DNA of 11,109 nt, from positions 1-11,109 of the forward strand of contig CAKTXA010000047.1 of the NCBI GenBank assembly GCA_934631005.1, written 5' to 3'. The stretch's first letter is position 1, and each line of letters begins with the position of its first letter. Made by a program: the position numbers and the translations under genes. The notes beneath the pieces are model-generated. The model was given only the letters and a program-made list of their open reading frames with translations. It was not told the origin of the DNA and did not search any database. The stretch comes from an uncultured Oscillospiraceae bacterium (GTDB lineage: Bacteria > Bacillota > Clostridia > Oscillospirales > Oscillospiraceae). Positions 1 to 5,822 of this stretch are shown here, one piece after another.

Positions 1-85
1 CTTTAGAATAAATACCTCTTGCCGACTGCCAGCAAACCGTTGATATATCTGCGTTTTCTGAAATCCTATAATTACACTCCGACCA

Positions 86-121
86 AAAATCGGCGATCTT
101 CGAAAGAAGATCGCCGATTTT
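86..121 (+). terminator. Perfect 16-bp intrinsic terminator hairpin
   Basis: Arms 86-101 and 106-121 are exact reverse complements, closing a GAAA tetraloop at 102-105. The outer A-T pairs are A's on the left and T's on the right, followed by a T-rich stretch (124-128), so it can act as a rho-independent terminator on the + strand. The A-rich left side means it could also work on the - strand. It most likely ends a + strand gene lying off the left edge, and isolates the transporter promoter downstream. Confidence 0.85.
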
Positions 122-126
122 ACTTT

Positions 127-154
127 TTCACTATTCACTATTCACTCTTCACTA
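127..154. repeat. Four tandem copies of a TTCACTA heptamer
   Basis: Units at 127-133, 134-140, 141-147 and 148-154 read TTCACTA, with one substitution in the third unit (TTCACTC). The tract sits directly after the terminator hairpin and has no evident coding or regulatory role. A short AT-rich array like this can change length by slippage. Confidence 0.8.
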
Positions 155-254
155 AAAACCAACGGCGCTTCTTTTGTCCGCAGCAGAATGCGCGATGCCA
201 GGCAGGCAGCCGGTACGAAATTTGCCGAACTGCACAAAAGCGGGGCGATTTTCC
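155..254. other. Intergenic stretch without a convincing gene
   Basis: Together with the elements on either side this is part of the 372-base gene-free left end. No RNA gene or further hairpin is apparent. One open frame from an ATG at 188 to a TAA at 278-280 has protein-like codon choice, but it is only 30 codons long, has no clear ribosome binding site and runs into the transporter promoter. It is therefore not called as a gene. Confidence 0.5.
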
Positions 255-283
255 TTGACTTTTTTGCTGTAAAGCCTTAAAAT
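255..283 (+). promoter_or_regulatory. Vegetative promoter of the NSS transporter gene
   Basis: A TTGACT -35 box at 255-260 and a TAAAAT -10 box at 278-283 are separated by exactly 17 bp. This is very close to the housekeeping sigma factor consensus. Transcription would start near 290, giving a leader of about 80 nt before the ATG at 373. Confidence 0.8.
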
Positions 284-319
284 GATGAAGAGAACAGATG
301 CGCTGATGCGCAAGCCGAC

Positions 320-353
320 CGCCTGTGCGGACTGTATCCGCACGGGCGTTTTT
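320..353 (+). promoter_or_regulatory. Attenuator-like terminator in the transporter leader
   Basis: Arms 320-331 and 337-348 form a 12-bp stem (11 Watson-Crick pairs and one G-U) around a 5-base loop, followed at once by five T's (349-353). This has the form of an intrinsic terminator but lies between the transporter promoter and its ribosome binding site (360-365), so it would stop transcription before the gene unless antagonised. A smaller hairpin, TGCGC/GCGCA at 299-312, precedes it, and 313-317 can pair with 355-359. No T-box or known riboswitch core is recognised. The regulatory role is inferred from position and shape. Confidence 0.6.
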
Positions 354-372
354 GCGGCTGGAGGGAGAAACG

Positions 373-1704
373 ATGAAACATAACAAAAACGCAAAGAGCT
401 TTGCCAGCCGCTGGGGCTTTATCCTGGCGTCGGTCGGCTCGGCCGTGGGCATGGCGAATGTCTGGGGCTTTCCGAACAAGCTGGGCGCCAACGGCGGCGG
501 GGCCTTTCTGCTGATCTATCTGCTGTTTGTGTTCATTTTCAGCTACGTCGGCCTTCCGGCGGAGTTTGCGATGGGCCGCCGCGCCGCCACGGGTACGCTC
601 GGCGCATATGAGAACGCGTGGGCCACGCGCGGCAGGGCCGCGGGCAAGGTCGGCGGCGTGCTCGGCTGGCTGCCGCTGGCGGGGTCGCTGTGCATCGCGA
701 TCGGCTACGCCGTCATCGTGACCTACGTCCTCAAGGCGCTCGTCGACTCCGTGGCAGGGACGCTCCTGACGGCGGACGCCGCAGTATGGTTCGGCGAATT
801 CTCGTCCACGCCCTATTCCGTCATCCCGTATCACGTCATCGTGGTCGTCGGCACGCTGCTGACGCTGTTTTTGGGCGCGCACAGCATCGAAAAGACCAAC
901 AAGGTGATGATGCCGCTGTTTTTCATCATCTTCCTCGTGCTGGCTGTGCGCGTGGCGTTCCTGCCCGGCGTTCTGGAGGGCTACCGCTTCATGTTCACCC
1001 CCCGGTGGGAGGCGCTGAAGGACCCGATGATCTGGCTCTGGGCGATGGGGCAGGCGTTCTTCTCGCTGTCGGTCACCGGCAGCGGCATGATCGTCTACGG
1101 CGCGTACCTGTCCAAAAAAGAGGATGTCGTGGGCGTGGCGCAGCATACGGCGCTGTTTGACACCATCGCCGCCGTGGTCGCTGCGCTGGTCATCATCCCG
1201 GCCTGCTTCTCCTACGGTCTGGACGTCGGCGCGGGCCCGAGCCTGCTGTTCGTCACGCTGCCCACGATCCTGCAGGATATTCCCGTGGGCCGCCTGTTTG
1301 CCATCATTCTGTACCTGGCGATGATCTTCGCCGGCGTCAGCTCGCTGCAGAATATGTTTGAGGCCGTCGCCGAATCGCTGATGCACAAGTTCCCCAAGCT
1401 CAGCCGCACGGCGGTGCTCATCATCCTGTGCGCGCTGTGCCTCGGCTTCGGCATCGGCATGGAGACCATCGACAAGTGGGGCCCGTGGATGGACCTGGTG
1501 TCCATTTACATCATCCCCATCGGCGCGACGCTCGGTGCGCTGTCGTGGTTCTACGTGATGAAGAAGGACGAGCTGCTCGCCGCCGTCAATACCGGCAGCG
1601 GCAAAAAGCGCGGTAAGCTCTGGTACAGCGTCGGGCGCTATGTCTACGTCCCGCTGGCCGTGATCCTGTGCGTCGTGGCGCTGTTCATGCACATCGCATT
1701 CTAA
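373..1704 (+). CDS. Neurotransmitter:sodium symporter (NSS/SLC6) family transporter
   Basis: A 443-residue inner-membrane protein of the LeuT fold, expected to take up an amino acid or related solute with Na+. The helix 1 signature GSAVGMANVWGFP (residues 22-34) keeps the Asn equivalent to LeuT Asn27. Helix 6 has GQAFFSLSVTGSG (226-238) and helix 8 has FAGVSSLQN (319-327), matching the substrate and Na2 site segments. The length and a final helix near 425-441 fit the 11-helix bacterial type rather than the longer LeuT. The usual Arg of the extracellular gate (WRFP) is Gly32 here, while an acidic residue (Asp374) remains in helix 10. The ATG at 373 is chosen for the GGAGGG at 360-365; a GTG at 325 lies inside the leader hairpin. 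The substrate cannot be read from sequence. Expression may depend on the leader hairpin upstream. Confidence 0.93.
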   Translation: MKHNKNAKSFASRWGFILASVGSAVGMANVWGFPNKLGANGGGAFLLIYLLFVFIFSYVGLPAEFAMGRRAATGTLGAYENAWATRGRAAGKVGGVLGWLPLAGSLCIAIGYAVIVTYVLKALVDSVAGTLLTADAAVWFGEFSSTPYSVIPYHVIVVVGTLLTLFLGAHSIEKTNKVMMPLFFIIFLVLAVRVAFLPGVLEGYRFMFTPRWEALKDPMIWLWAMGQAFFSLSVTGSGMIVYGAYLSKKEDVVGVAQHTALFDTIAAVVAALVIIPACFSYGLDVGAGPSLLFVTLPTILQDIPVGRLFAIILYLAMIFAGVSSLQNMFEAVAESLMHKFPKLSRTAVLIILCALCLGFGIGMETIDKWGPWMDLVSIYIIPIGATLGALSWFYVMKKDELLAAVNTGSGKKRGKLWYSVGRYVYVPLAVILCVVALFMHIAF

Positions 1705-1722
1705 AGTAGCCCCTGACGGCTC

Positions 1723-1751
1723 TTGCCGATTGAATCAGCGGTTACTAAAAT
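1723..1751 (+). promoter_or_regulatory. Probable promoter of the small hydrolase gene
   Basis: TTGCCG at 1723-1728 and TAAAAT at 1746-1751 are 17 bp apart. The -10 box is good and the -35 box is moderate. The predicted start near 1757-1759 would put the following stem-loop at the very 5' end of the mRNA. Confidence 0.5.
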
Positions 1752-1758
1752 TAACAAA

Positions 1759-1790
1759 AAGCCCCGCCGGAGGAGCCTTCGGCGGGGCTT
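1759..1790. terminator. GC-rich stem-loop, terminator-shaped on the minus strand
   Basis: Arms 1759-1769 and 1780-1790 pair perfectly (11 bp, mostly G-C), with a further weak pairing possible inside the loop. On the + strand it is followed by CGGAGG, not a T-run, so it is a poor + terminator for the transporter gene. On the - strand it is followed by TTTTTGTTAATTTT, a proper U-tract, so it could stop antisense transcription coming from the right. On the + strand it would form the 5' end of the hydrolase mRNA, one base before the GGAGG ribosome binding site. Confidence 0.65.
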
Positions 1791-1800
1791 CGGAGGTATT

Positions 1801-2406
1801 ATGAAAAAACTTGCAGTTTATGTACACGGCAAGGGCGGCAGCGCCGCGGAGGCGGAGCACTATGTGCCGCTGCTGCGGGACTATGATGTTGTCGGCTTCG
1901 ACTACCGGGCGGAAAACCCGTGGCAGGCAAAGGTCGAATTCCCGCCGTATTTTGACGAGCTGGCGCGGAAGTATGAGGAAGTCCTGCTGATCGCCGACAG
2001 CCTTGGCGCGTTTTTTTCCATGAGCGCCCTGTCGGAGCGGCAGATCAGCCGCGCGCGGTTCATTTCGCCCGTGGTGGATATGGAAGCGCTCATCGGCTGG
2101 CTGATGCGGGGCGCGGGCGTGACGGAAGCAGAGCTTCGCGAGCGCGGGCAGATCCCGACGGACTTCGGCGAGGAGTTGTCGTGGGACTATCTGTGCTATG
2201 TGCGCGAGCATCCCATCCACTGGCGCGTGCCGACGGACATTCTTTACGCCGAGCACGATGAGCTCATCGCGCGGGAGACCGTCTCCGCCTTCTCGCAGCG
2301 CGAAGACGCGCGCCTGACGGTCATGCCGGGCGGCGAGCACTGGTTCCACACGGACGAGGAGATGGCCTTCCTCGACCGCTGGCTCCTGTCCAGCCTGCAA
2401 AATTAA
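1801..2406 (+). CDS. Small alpha/beta-hydrolase family protein
   Basis: A 201-residue cytoplasmic protein with a compact alpha/beta-hydrolase layout. There is an early HGKGG loop (residues 9-13, likely oxyanion hole). The nucleophile elbow is ADSLG with Ser67, followed by the acid candidate Asp153 in YAEHDEL and a His candidate at 180 or 183 in GEHWFH. The first Gly of the usual GxSxG is Ala65. The lid region between strands is short. No substrate can be assigned; a carboxylesterase or thioesterase-type hydrolase is the nearest description. The start at 1801 is supported by GGAGG at 1792-1796, though the spacing is only 4 bases. An in-frame upstream start at 1723 is rejected because it would run through the promoter and hairpin. 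The gene ends four bases before a strong terminator shared with the convergent mnmA. Confidence 0.85.
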   Translation: MKKLAVYVHGKGGSAAEAEHYVPLLRDYDVVGFDYRAENPWQAKVEFPPYFDELARKYEEVLLIADSLGAFFSMSALSERQISRARFISPVVDMEALIGWLMRGAGVTEAELRERGQIPTDFGEELSWDYLCYVREHPIHWRVPTDILYAEHDELIARETVSAFSQREDARLTVMPGGEHWFHTDEEMAFLDRWLLSSLQN

Positions 2407-2409
2407 GAC

Positions 2410-2443
2410 GATCCCCCGGCGATGACCGCATCGCCGGGGGATC
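2410..2443. terminator. Strong terminator between convergent genes
   Basis: A perfect 15-bp stem (2410-2424 with 2429-2443) with an ACCG loop sits between the hydrolase stop (2404-2406) and the mnmA stop (2450-2452). On the + strand it is followed by TTTT (2444-2447). On the - strand the following bases are less T-rich (GTCTTAATTTT), but it could still act in both directions. Confidence 0.9.
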
Positions 2444-2449
2444 TTTTGC

Positions 2450-3514
2450 TTATTCAATGACGCCGCCGCCGAGGACGGTGTCGCCGTCATAGAATACGAC
2501 GGCCTGACCGGGCGTAGCGGCGCGCTGCGGCTGGTCAAATTCGACCTGTACGCGCCCATCCGGCAGCGCTGTGACGGCACACGGCTGCTCCGGGTGGCGG
2601 TAGCGGATCTTCGCGCTGGCGCGGAACGTCTGCGGCGGCGTGTCAAACGCCATCCAGTTGAGCTCCTTCGCCGTGAGGGCAGGGGCGTAGAGCGCCTCGT
2701 CATGGCAGAGGATGACCTCGTTTTTCTCCGGGTCGATGCGCTTCACATACAGCGGCGTTTCCGCCGCGATGCCGAGCCCGCGGCGCTGGCCCACGGTGTA
2801 GTGGATGATGCCGCGGTGCCGCCCGAGGACGTTCCCGGCCTCGTCCACAAAGTTCCCTGCGGGGTAAGTCCTGCCCGTGGTGCGCTCGATGAACGCGGCG
2901 TAATCGCCGTCGGGGACGAAGCAGATGTCCTGACTGTCGGGCTTGTGAGCGTTGAAAAAGCCCATCTGCTCCGCGATCCTGCGGGTGTCGGACTTTTCAA
3001 ACTCGCCCAGCGGCAGGCGCGTGTGCGCCAGCTGCTCCTGCGTGAGGGCGTAGAGCACATAGCTCTGATCCTTGGACGGGTCGAGGGCCTTTTTGAGTAC
3101 AAAGCGGCCGTTTTCCTGCCCGATGCGGGCGTAGTGGCCCGTGACCACGGCGTCGCAGCCCATGAGCTGCGCGCGCTCATACAGCCGCGCGAACTTTAAG
3201 TAGCGGTTGCAGTCGATGCACGGGTTCGGCGTCCGCCCGCAGGCGTAGGCGCCCGTGAAGCGGTCGATGACCTGCGCTTTGAAGTCGCCGGAGAAATTAA
3301 AAACGTAGTAGGGGATCTCCAGCTTGGCCGCCACGCTCCGCGCGTCCTGCACGTCGTCCAGCGAGCAGCAGGACTTTTCACGGCTGATGCCGATGTCTTC
3401 GTTTGCAAACAGGCGCATCGTCACGCCTACGCACTCGCAGCCGCGCTGCTTCATAAGATAAGCGGCGACGCTGGAATCCACGCCGCCGCTCATTGCAATG
3501 AGTACCTTCTCCAT
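2450..3514 (-). CDS. mnmA: tRNA-specific 2-thiouridylase MnmA (TrmU)
   Basis: A 354-residue enzyme that activates U34 of Lys, Glu and Gln tRNAs with ATP and replaces its 2-oxygen with sulfur relayed from a cysteine desulfurase. The PP-loop ATP site SGGVDSS lies at residues 9-15. The catalytic pair is Cys102 in DCNRYLKF and Cys198 in SQDICFV, matching the two catalytic cysteines of E. coli MnmA (Cys102 and Cys199). An additional Cys99 sits in the NPCIDC stretch. The KDQSYVL region (148-154) and the C-terminal beta-barrel portion are present, so the gene is full length. Its ATG overlaps the nifU stop by one base (TGATG on the - strand) and has no strong ribosome binding site, so translation is probably coupled to nifU. 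Placement after nifS and nifU gives a direct sulfur supply. Confidence 0.96.
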   Translation of the reverse strand: MEKVLIAMSGGVDSSVAAYLMKQRGCECVGVTMRLFANEDIGISREKSCCSLDDVQDARSVAAKLEIPYYVFNFSGDFKAQVIDRFTGAYACGRTPNPCIDCNRYLKFARLYERAQLMGCDAVVTGHYARIGQENGRFVLKKALDPSKDQSYVLYALTQEQLAHTRLPLGEFEKSDTRRIAEQMGFFNAHKPDSQDICFVPDGDYAAFIERTTGRTYPAGNFVDEAGNVLGRHRGIIHYTVGQRRGLGIAAETPLYVKRIDPEKNEVILCHDEALYAPALTAKELNWMAFDTPPQTFRASAKIRYRHPEQPCAVTALPDGRVQVEFDQPQRAATPGQAVVFYDGDTVLGGGVIE

Positions 3515-3948
3515 CAGACCATGCGGCAGCTTTCGCAGCTGGAGCAGTCGGGGAACTTGCTGTGATCGTAGGCGATGCCGTTGCGGTCATAGTAGTCCTT
3601 GATCGCGGACTTGATGGATTCCTCCGCCAGCACGGAGCAGTGCAGCTTGTGCGCGGGCAGCCCGCCGAGCGCTTCGACGACCTGCTTGTTCGTAACGGCC
3701 AGCGCTTCGTCGATCGTTTTGCCCTTGATCATCTCGGTGGCCATGGAGCTGGACGCGATCGCGCTGCCGCAGCCGAAGGTTTCGAACTTGACGTCGGTGA
3801 TGACGTTATCTTTAATTTTCAGGTACATCTTCATAATATCGCCGCATTTGGCGTTGCCCACCTCGCCGATGGCGTCGGCATTTTCAATGCTGCCGACGTT
3901 GCGCGGGTGCTGGAAATGATCCATAACGGTATCCGTATACAGTGCCAT
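3514..3948 (-). CDS. nifU: Fe-S cluster assembly scaffold NifU/IscU
   Basis: A 144-residue IscU-type scaffold that builds Fe-S clusters from NifS-derived sulfur. The three ligand cysteines are Cys35 (AKCGD, with Asp37), Cys60 (FGCGSA) and Cys104 (KLHCSVLAEE). The segment that in proteobacterial IscU is the HscA-binding LPPVK reads LPAHK (97-101), suggesting no dedicated HscA/HscB partner. The C-terminus carries three more cysteines, Cys135, Cys138 and Cys141, in a CSSCESC tail that the canonical scaffold lacks. The start is supported by AAGGAGG ten bases upstream, which overlaps the nifS stop codon; the gap to nifS is 15 bases. It is the middle gene of nifS-nifU-mnmA. The larger multidomain NifU of nitrogen fixers is excluded by length. 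Confidence 0.95.
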   Translation of the reverse strand: MALYTDTVMDHFQHPRNVGSIENADAIGEVGNAKCGDIMKMYLKIKDNVITDVKFETFGCGSAIASSSMATEMIKGKTIDEALAVTNKQVVEALGGLPAHKLHCSVLAEESIKSAIKDYYDRNGIAYDHSKFPDCSSCESCRMV

Positions 3949-3963
3949 GATTTCGTATCCTCC

Positions 3964-5151
3964 TTACAGAATGAACTGACGCTTGCCGCACAGCAGGTCC
4001 TTCCACACCGGCGACATATCGCGCAGACGCGCCACCACCGCGGGCACCGCCGCGAGGATGTGGTCGATCTCTTCTTCGGTGTTCCACTCGCACAGGCTCA
4101 GCCGCAGCGAGCCGTGCGCCACATCGTGCACGCGCCCGATGGCGAGCAGCACGTGGCTGGGGTCGAGCGAGCCGGACGTGCACGCGCTGCCGGACGAGGC
4201 GCAGATGCCCTCGGCGTCGAGCAGCAGCAGCAGGCTCTCGCCCTCGATGCCCTCAAAGCAGAAGCTCACATTGCCCGGAAGACGGTTCACCGGGTCGCCG
4301 TTAAGGGCGCTGTGCGGAATTTTGGACAGGCCCGCGATGAGCTTATCGCGCAGCGCGCCGACCTTTTTGGCGTTTTCGTCGATGTGCGCGCACGCCTCCT
4401 CAAACGCCGTGGCCATCGCCATGATGCCGGGGACGTTTTCGGTGCCCGCGCGCTTGCCGCGCTCCTGCGCGCCGCCCTCGATGAGGTTCGTGAGGATGAT
4501 GCCGCGCCGCGCATACAGCAGGCCCACGCCCTTCGGGCCGTGGAATTTATGCGCCGAGAGCGACAGCATATCAATGTGCTCCGCCTGCACGTCGATGTGC
4601 AGATGGCCCGCCGCCTGCACGGCGTCGGTGTGGAACAGCACGCCCTTCTCCTTGCAGACCGCGCCGATCTCCGCGATCGGGAGGACGGAGCCGATCTCGT
4701 TGTTGGCGTACATGATGGTGACGAGGCACGTGTCCTCGCGGATGGCGTCCGCCACCTGCTGCGCCGTCACGGTGCCGAGGGGGCCGACGTCCAGCAGCTG
4801 GACCTCAAAGCCCTCTTTTTCGAGCTTTTTCAGCGTGTGCAGCACCGCGTGATGCTCAAACGCCGTGGAAATGATGTGCTTTTTGCCCTTTTTCGCGCCC
4901 ATCAGCGCCGCCGAGCGGATGGCCTGATTGTCGGCCTCGCTGCCGCCGGAGGTAAAATAGATCTCCTTCGGGTCGCAGTTCAGAAGCCTTGCGCAGGTGG
5001 CGCGGGCGTTCTGGAGCGCTTCGTTGGCCTTCTGGCCGACCGTGTGCAGGCTGGAGGGGTTGCCGTAAACCTCTTCCATCGCACGGGTCATCGTTTCGAT
5101 CGCGGCGGGACTCATTTTGGTCGTGGCCGCATTATCTGCATAAACTGTCAT
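3964..5151 (-). CDS. nifS: Cysteine desulfurase NifS/IscS
   Basis: A 395-residue PLP enzyme that converts cysteine to alanine and holds the released sulfur as a persulfide for NifU and MnmA. The PLP lysine is Lys202 in SAHKFHGPKG. His100 in FEHHAV and Asp176 in HTDAVQAAG are the usual cofactor contacts. The catalytic cysteine is Cys324 in SSGSACTSG, within the group I (IscS/NifS-like) active-site loop. The N-terminal YADNAATT motif is intact. The start at 5151 is chosen for GAGGTG just upstream; an open extension to 5196 lies in the promoter leader and is rejected. It is the first gene of the nifS-nifU-mnmA unit and has its own promoter 50-78 bases upstream, so it can be expressed apart from iscR. 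Confidence 0.96.
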   Translation of the reverse strand: MTVYADNAATTKMSPAAIETMTRAMEEVYGNPSSLHTVGQKANEALQNARATCARLLNCDPKEIYFTSGGSEADNQAIRSAALMGAKKGKKHIISTAFEHHAVLHTLKKLEKEGFEVQLLDVGPLGTVTAQQVADAIREDTCLVTIMYANNEIGSVLPIAEIGAVCKEKGVLFHTDAVQAAGHLHIDVQAEHIDMLSLSAHKFHGPKGVGLLYARRGIILTNLIEGGAQERGKRAGTENVPGIMAMATAFEEACAHIDENAKKVGALRDKLIAGLSKIPHSALNGDPVNRLPGNVSFCFEGIEGESLLLLLDAEGICASSGSACTSGSLDPSHVLLAIGRVHDVAHGSLRLSLCEWNTEEEIDHILAAVPAVVARLRDMSPVWKDLLCGKRQFIL

Positions 5152-5200
5152 TTGCTTCACCTCAAGTTTGCTTGCGACGTTTCTCGCTTTTTTCACTCAA

Positions 5201-5236
5201 AAGATACCACTATAAACCTATCTTGTCAATAGGTTT
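5201..5236 (-). promoter_or_regulatory. nifS promoter with an 8-bp dyad operator over the -35 box
   Basis: On the - strand, TTGACA (5229-5224) and TATCTT (5206-5201) are 17 bp apart, a near-consensus promoter. A perfect inverted repeat, AAACCTAT-N7-ATAGGTTT (5214-5221 and 5229-5236), spans the -35 box and starts three bases beyond the iscR stop codon. Its place and symmetry suit a repressor such as the neighbouring Rrf2 protein; which protein binds is inference. The 9-mer ATACCACTA (+ strand, 5204-5212) is also found at the iscR promoter. Confidence 0.75.
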
Positions 5237-5239
5237 TAT

Positions 5240-5680
5240 TCATTTTTCTGCTTCGCCGCACGGCGTGGGCACCGCGCCCTCCGCCACGACGTCCGCCAGG
5301 CTCACGCCGTCGAGATATTCGTTGATGACCTGATCGAGCTTTTCCCAGATGGGCAGCGATTTGCACAGGCTCTTGCGCATGCAGCAGCCCTTGCGGTCGT
5401 CCAGGCACGACACGGGGGCGAGCGTGCCCTCGGTCAGGCGGATGATCTCGCCCACGGAGTAATCCTCCGGCGCGCGGCACAGCCGGTAGCCGCCGCCCTT
5501 GCCGCGCACGCCCTCGACCAGACCGGCCTTGACCAGCACGGAGATGATGCTCTCCAGATATTTTTCAGAGATCTCCTGACGCTCGGCGATCACGGGCAGG
5601 GACATATAGCTGCCGGGGCCGTTCTGCGCCAGCTCCACCATAATGTGCAGCGCGTAGCGCCCTTTTGTTGAGATCAGCAT
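5240..5680 (-). CDS. iscR: IscR-like Rrf2 family transcriptional regulator
   Basis: A 146-residue DNA-binding protein of the Rrf2 family. The N-terminal winged helix is clear (MLISTKGRYALH at 1-12, recognition region with KYLESIISVLVKAGLV at 40-55, and wing GVRGKGGGYRL at 57-67). The cysteines Cys92, Cys99/Cys100 and Cys106 match the Fe-S ligand cluster of IscR in spacing, so Fe-S sensing is likely. The residue after the third cysteine is Lys, with no obvious counterpart of the E. coli fourth ligand His107. The CymR type of cysteine-metabolism regulator lacks this cysteine cluster. The start at 5680 has GAAGG upstream; an in-frame extension to 5722 would overlap the promoter. It lies 88 bp before nifS and probably controls nifS-nifU-mnmA and itself. 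Confidence 0.92.
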   Translation of the reverse strand: MLISTKGRYALHIMVELAQNGPGSYMSLPVIAERQEISEKYLESIISVLVKAGLVEGVRGKGGGYRLCRAPEDYSVGEIIRLTEGTLAPVSCLDDRKGCCMRKSLCKSLPIWEKLDQVINEYLDGVSLADVVAEGAVPTPCGEAEK

Positions 5681-5712
5681 GGGTTCGCCTTCTTTCGGAA
5701 ACTGATAAACAT

Positions 5713-5741
5713 AGTATACCACTAGGGATTAAAAAATGCAA
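5713..5741 (-). promoter_or_regulatory. iscR promoter
   Basis: On the - strand, TTGCAT (5741-5736) and TATACT (5718-5713) are separated by 17 bp. The 9-mer TAGTGGTAT overlaps the -10 box in the same register as at the nifS promoter. The start would fall near 5706, about 25 bases before the ATG. Confidence 0.75.
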
Positions 5742-5765
5742 CATTTCATAAAATTTTCTGCGGGA

Positions 5766-5794
5766 TTGCAAAGTACCGGCAAAGCGGATATAAT
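5766..5794 (+). promoter_or_regulatory. Promoter of the glycerol-1-phosphate dehydrogenase gene
   Basis: TTGCAA at 5766-5771 and a perfect TATAAT at 5789-5794 are 17 bp apart. It lies back to back with the iscR promoter, 24 bp between the two -35 boxes, so factors bound at one could affect the other. The leader before the ATG is only about 20 bases. Confidence 0.8.
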
Positions 5795-5822
5795 GCAGAA
5801 AAAAGCGACGGGGGAGTGCCTT

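Noticed and set aside
325..372. GTG at 325 as a longer start for the transporter
   Set aside because: It lies inside the leader hairpin and has no ribosome binding site, whereas ATG 373 has GGAGGG seven bases upstream and gives the usual NSS N-terminus.
277..1692. Long open frame on the minus strand across the transporter gene (471 codons)
   Set aside because: Its translation is full of His, Arg, Asp and Ala with no fold-like pattern, and it is exactly antisense to a clear NSS gene. Long antisense frames are expected in GC-rich genes with strong third-position bias.
3562..5232. Long open frame on the plus strand across nifU and nifS (556 codons)
   Set aside because: It is antisense to two well-supported genes with intact catalytic motifs, and its product is low-complexity and charged.
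5736..5822. ATG at 5736 as start of the dehydrogenase
   Set aside because: It lies upstream of the TTGCAA/TATAAT promoter and would not be on the transcript; ATG 5823 has a good ribosome binding site.
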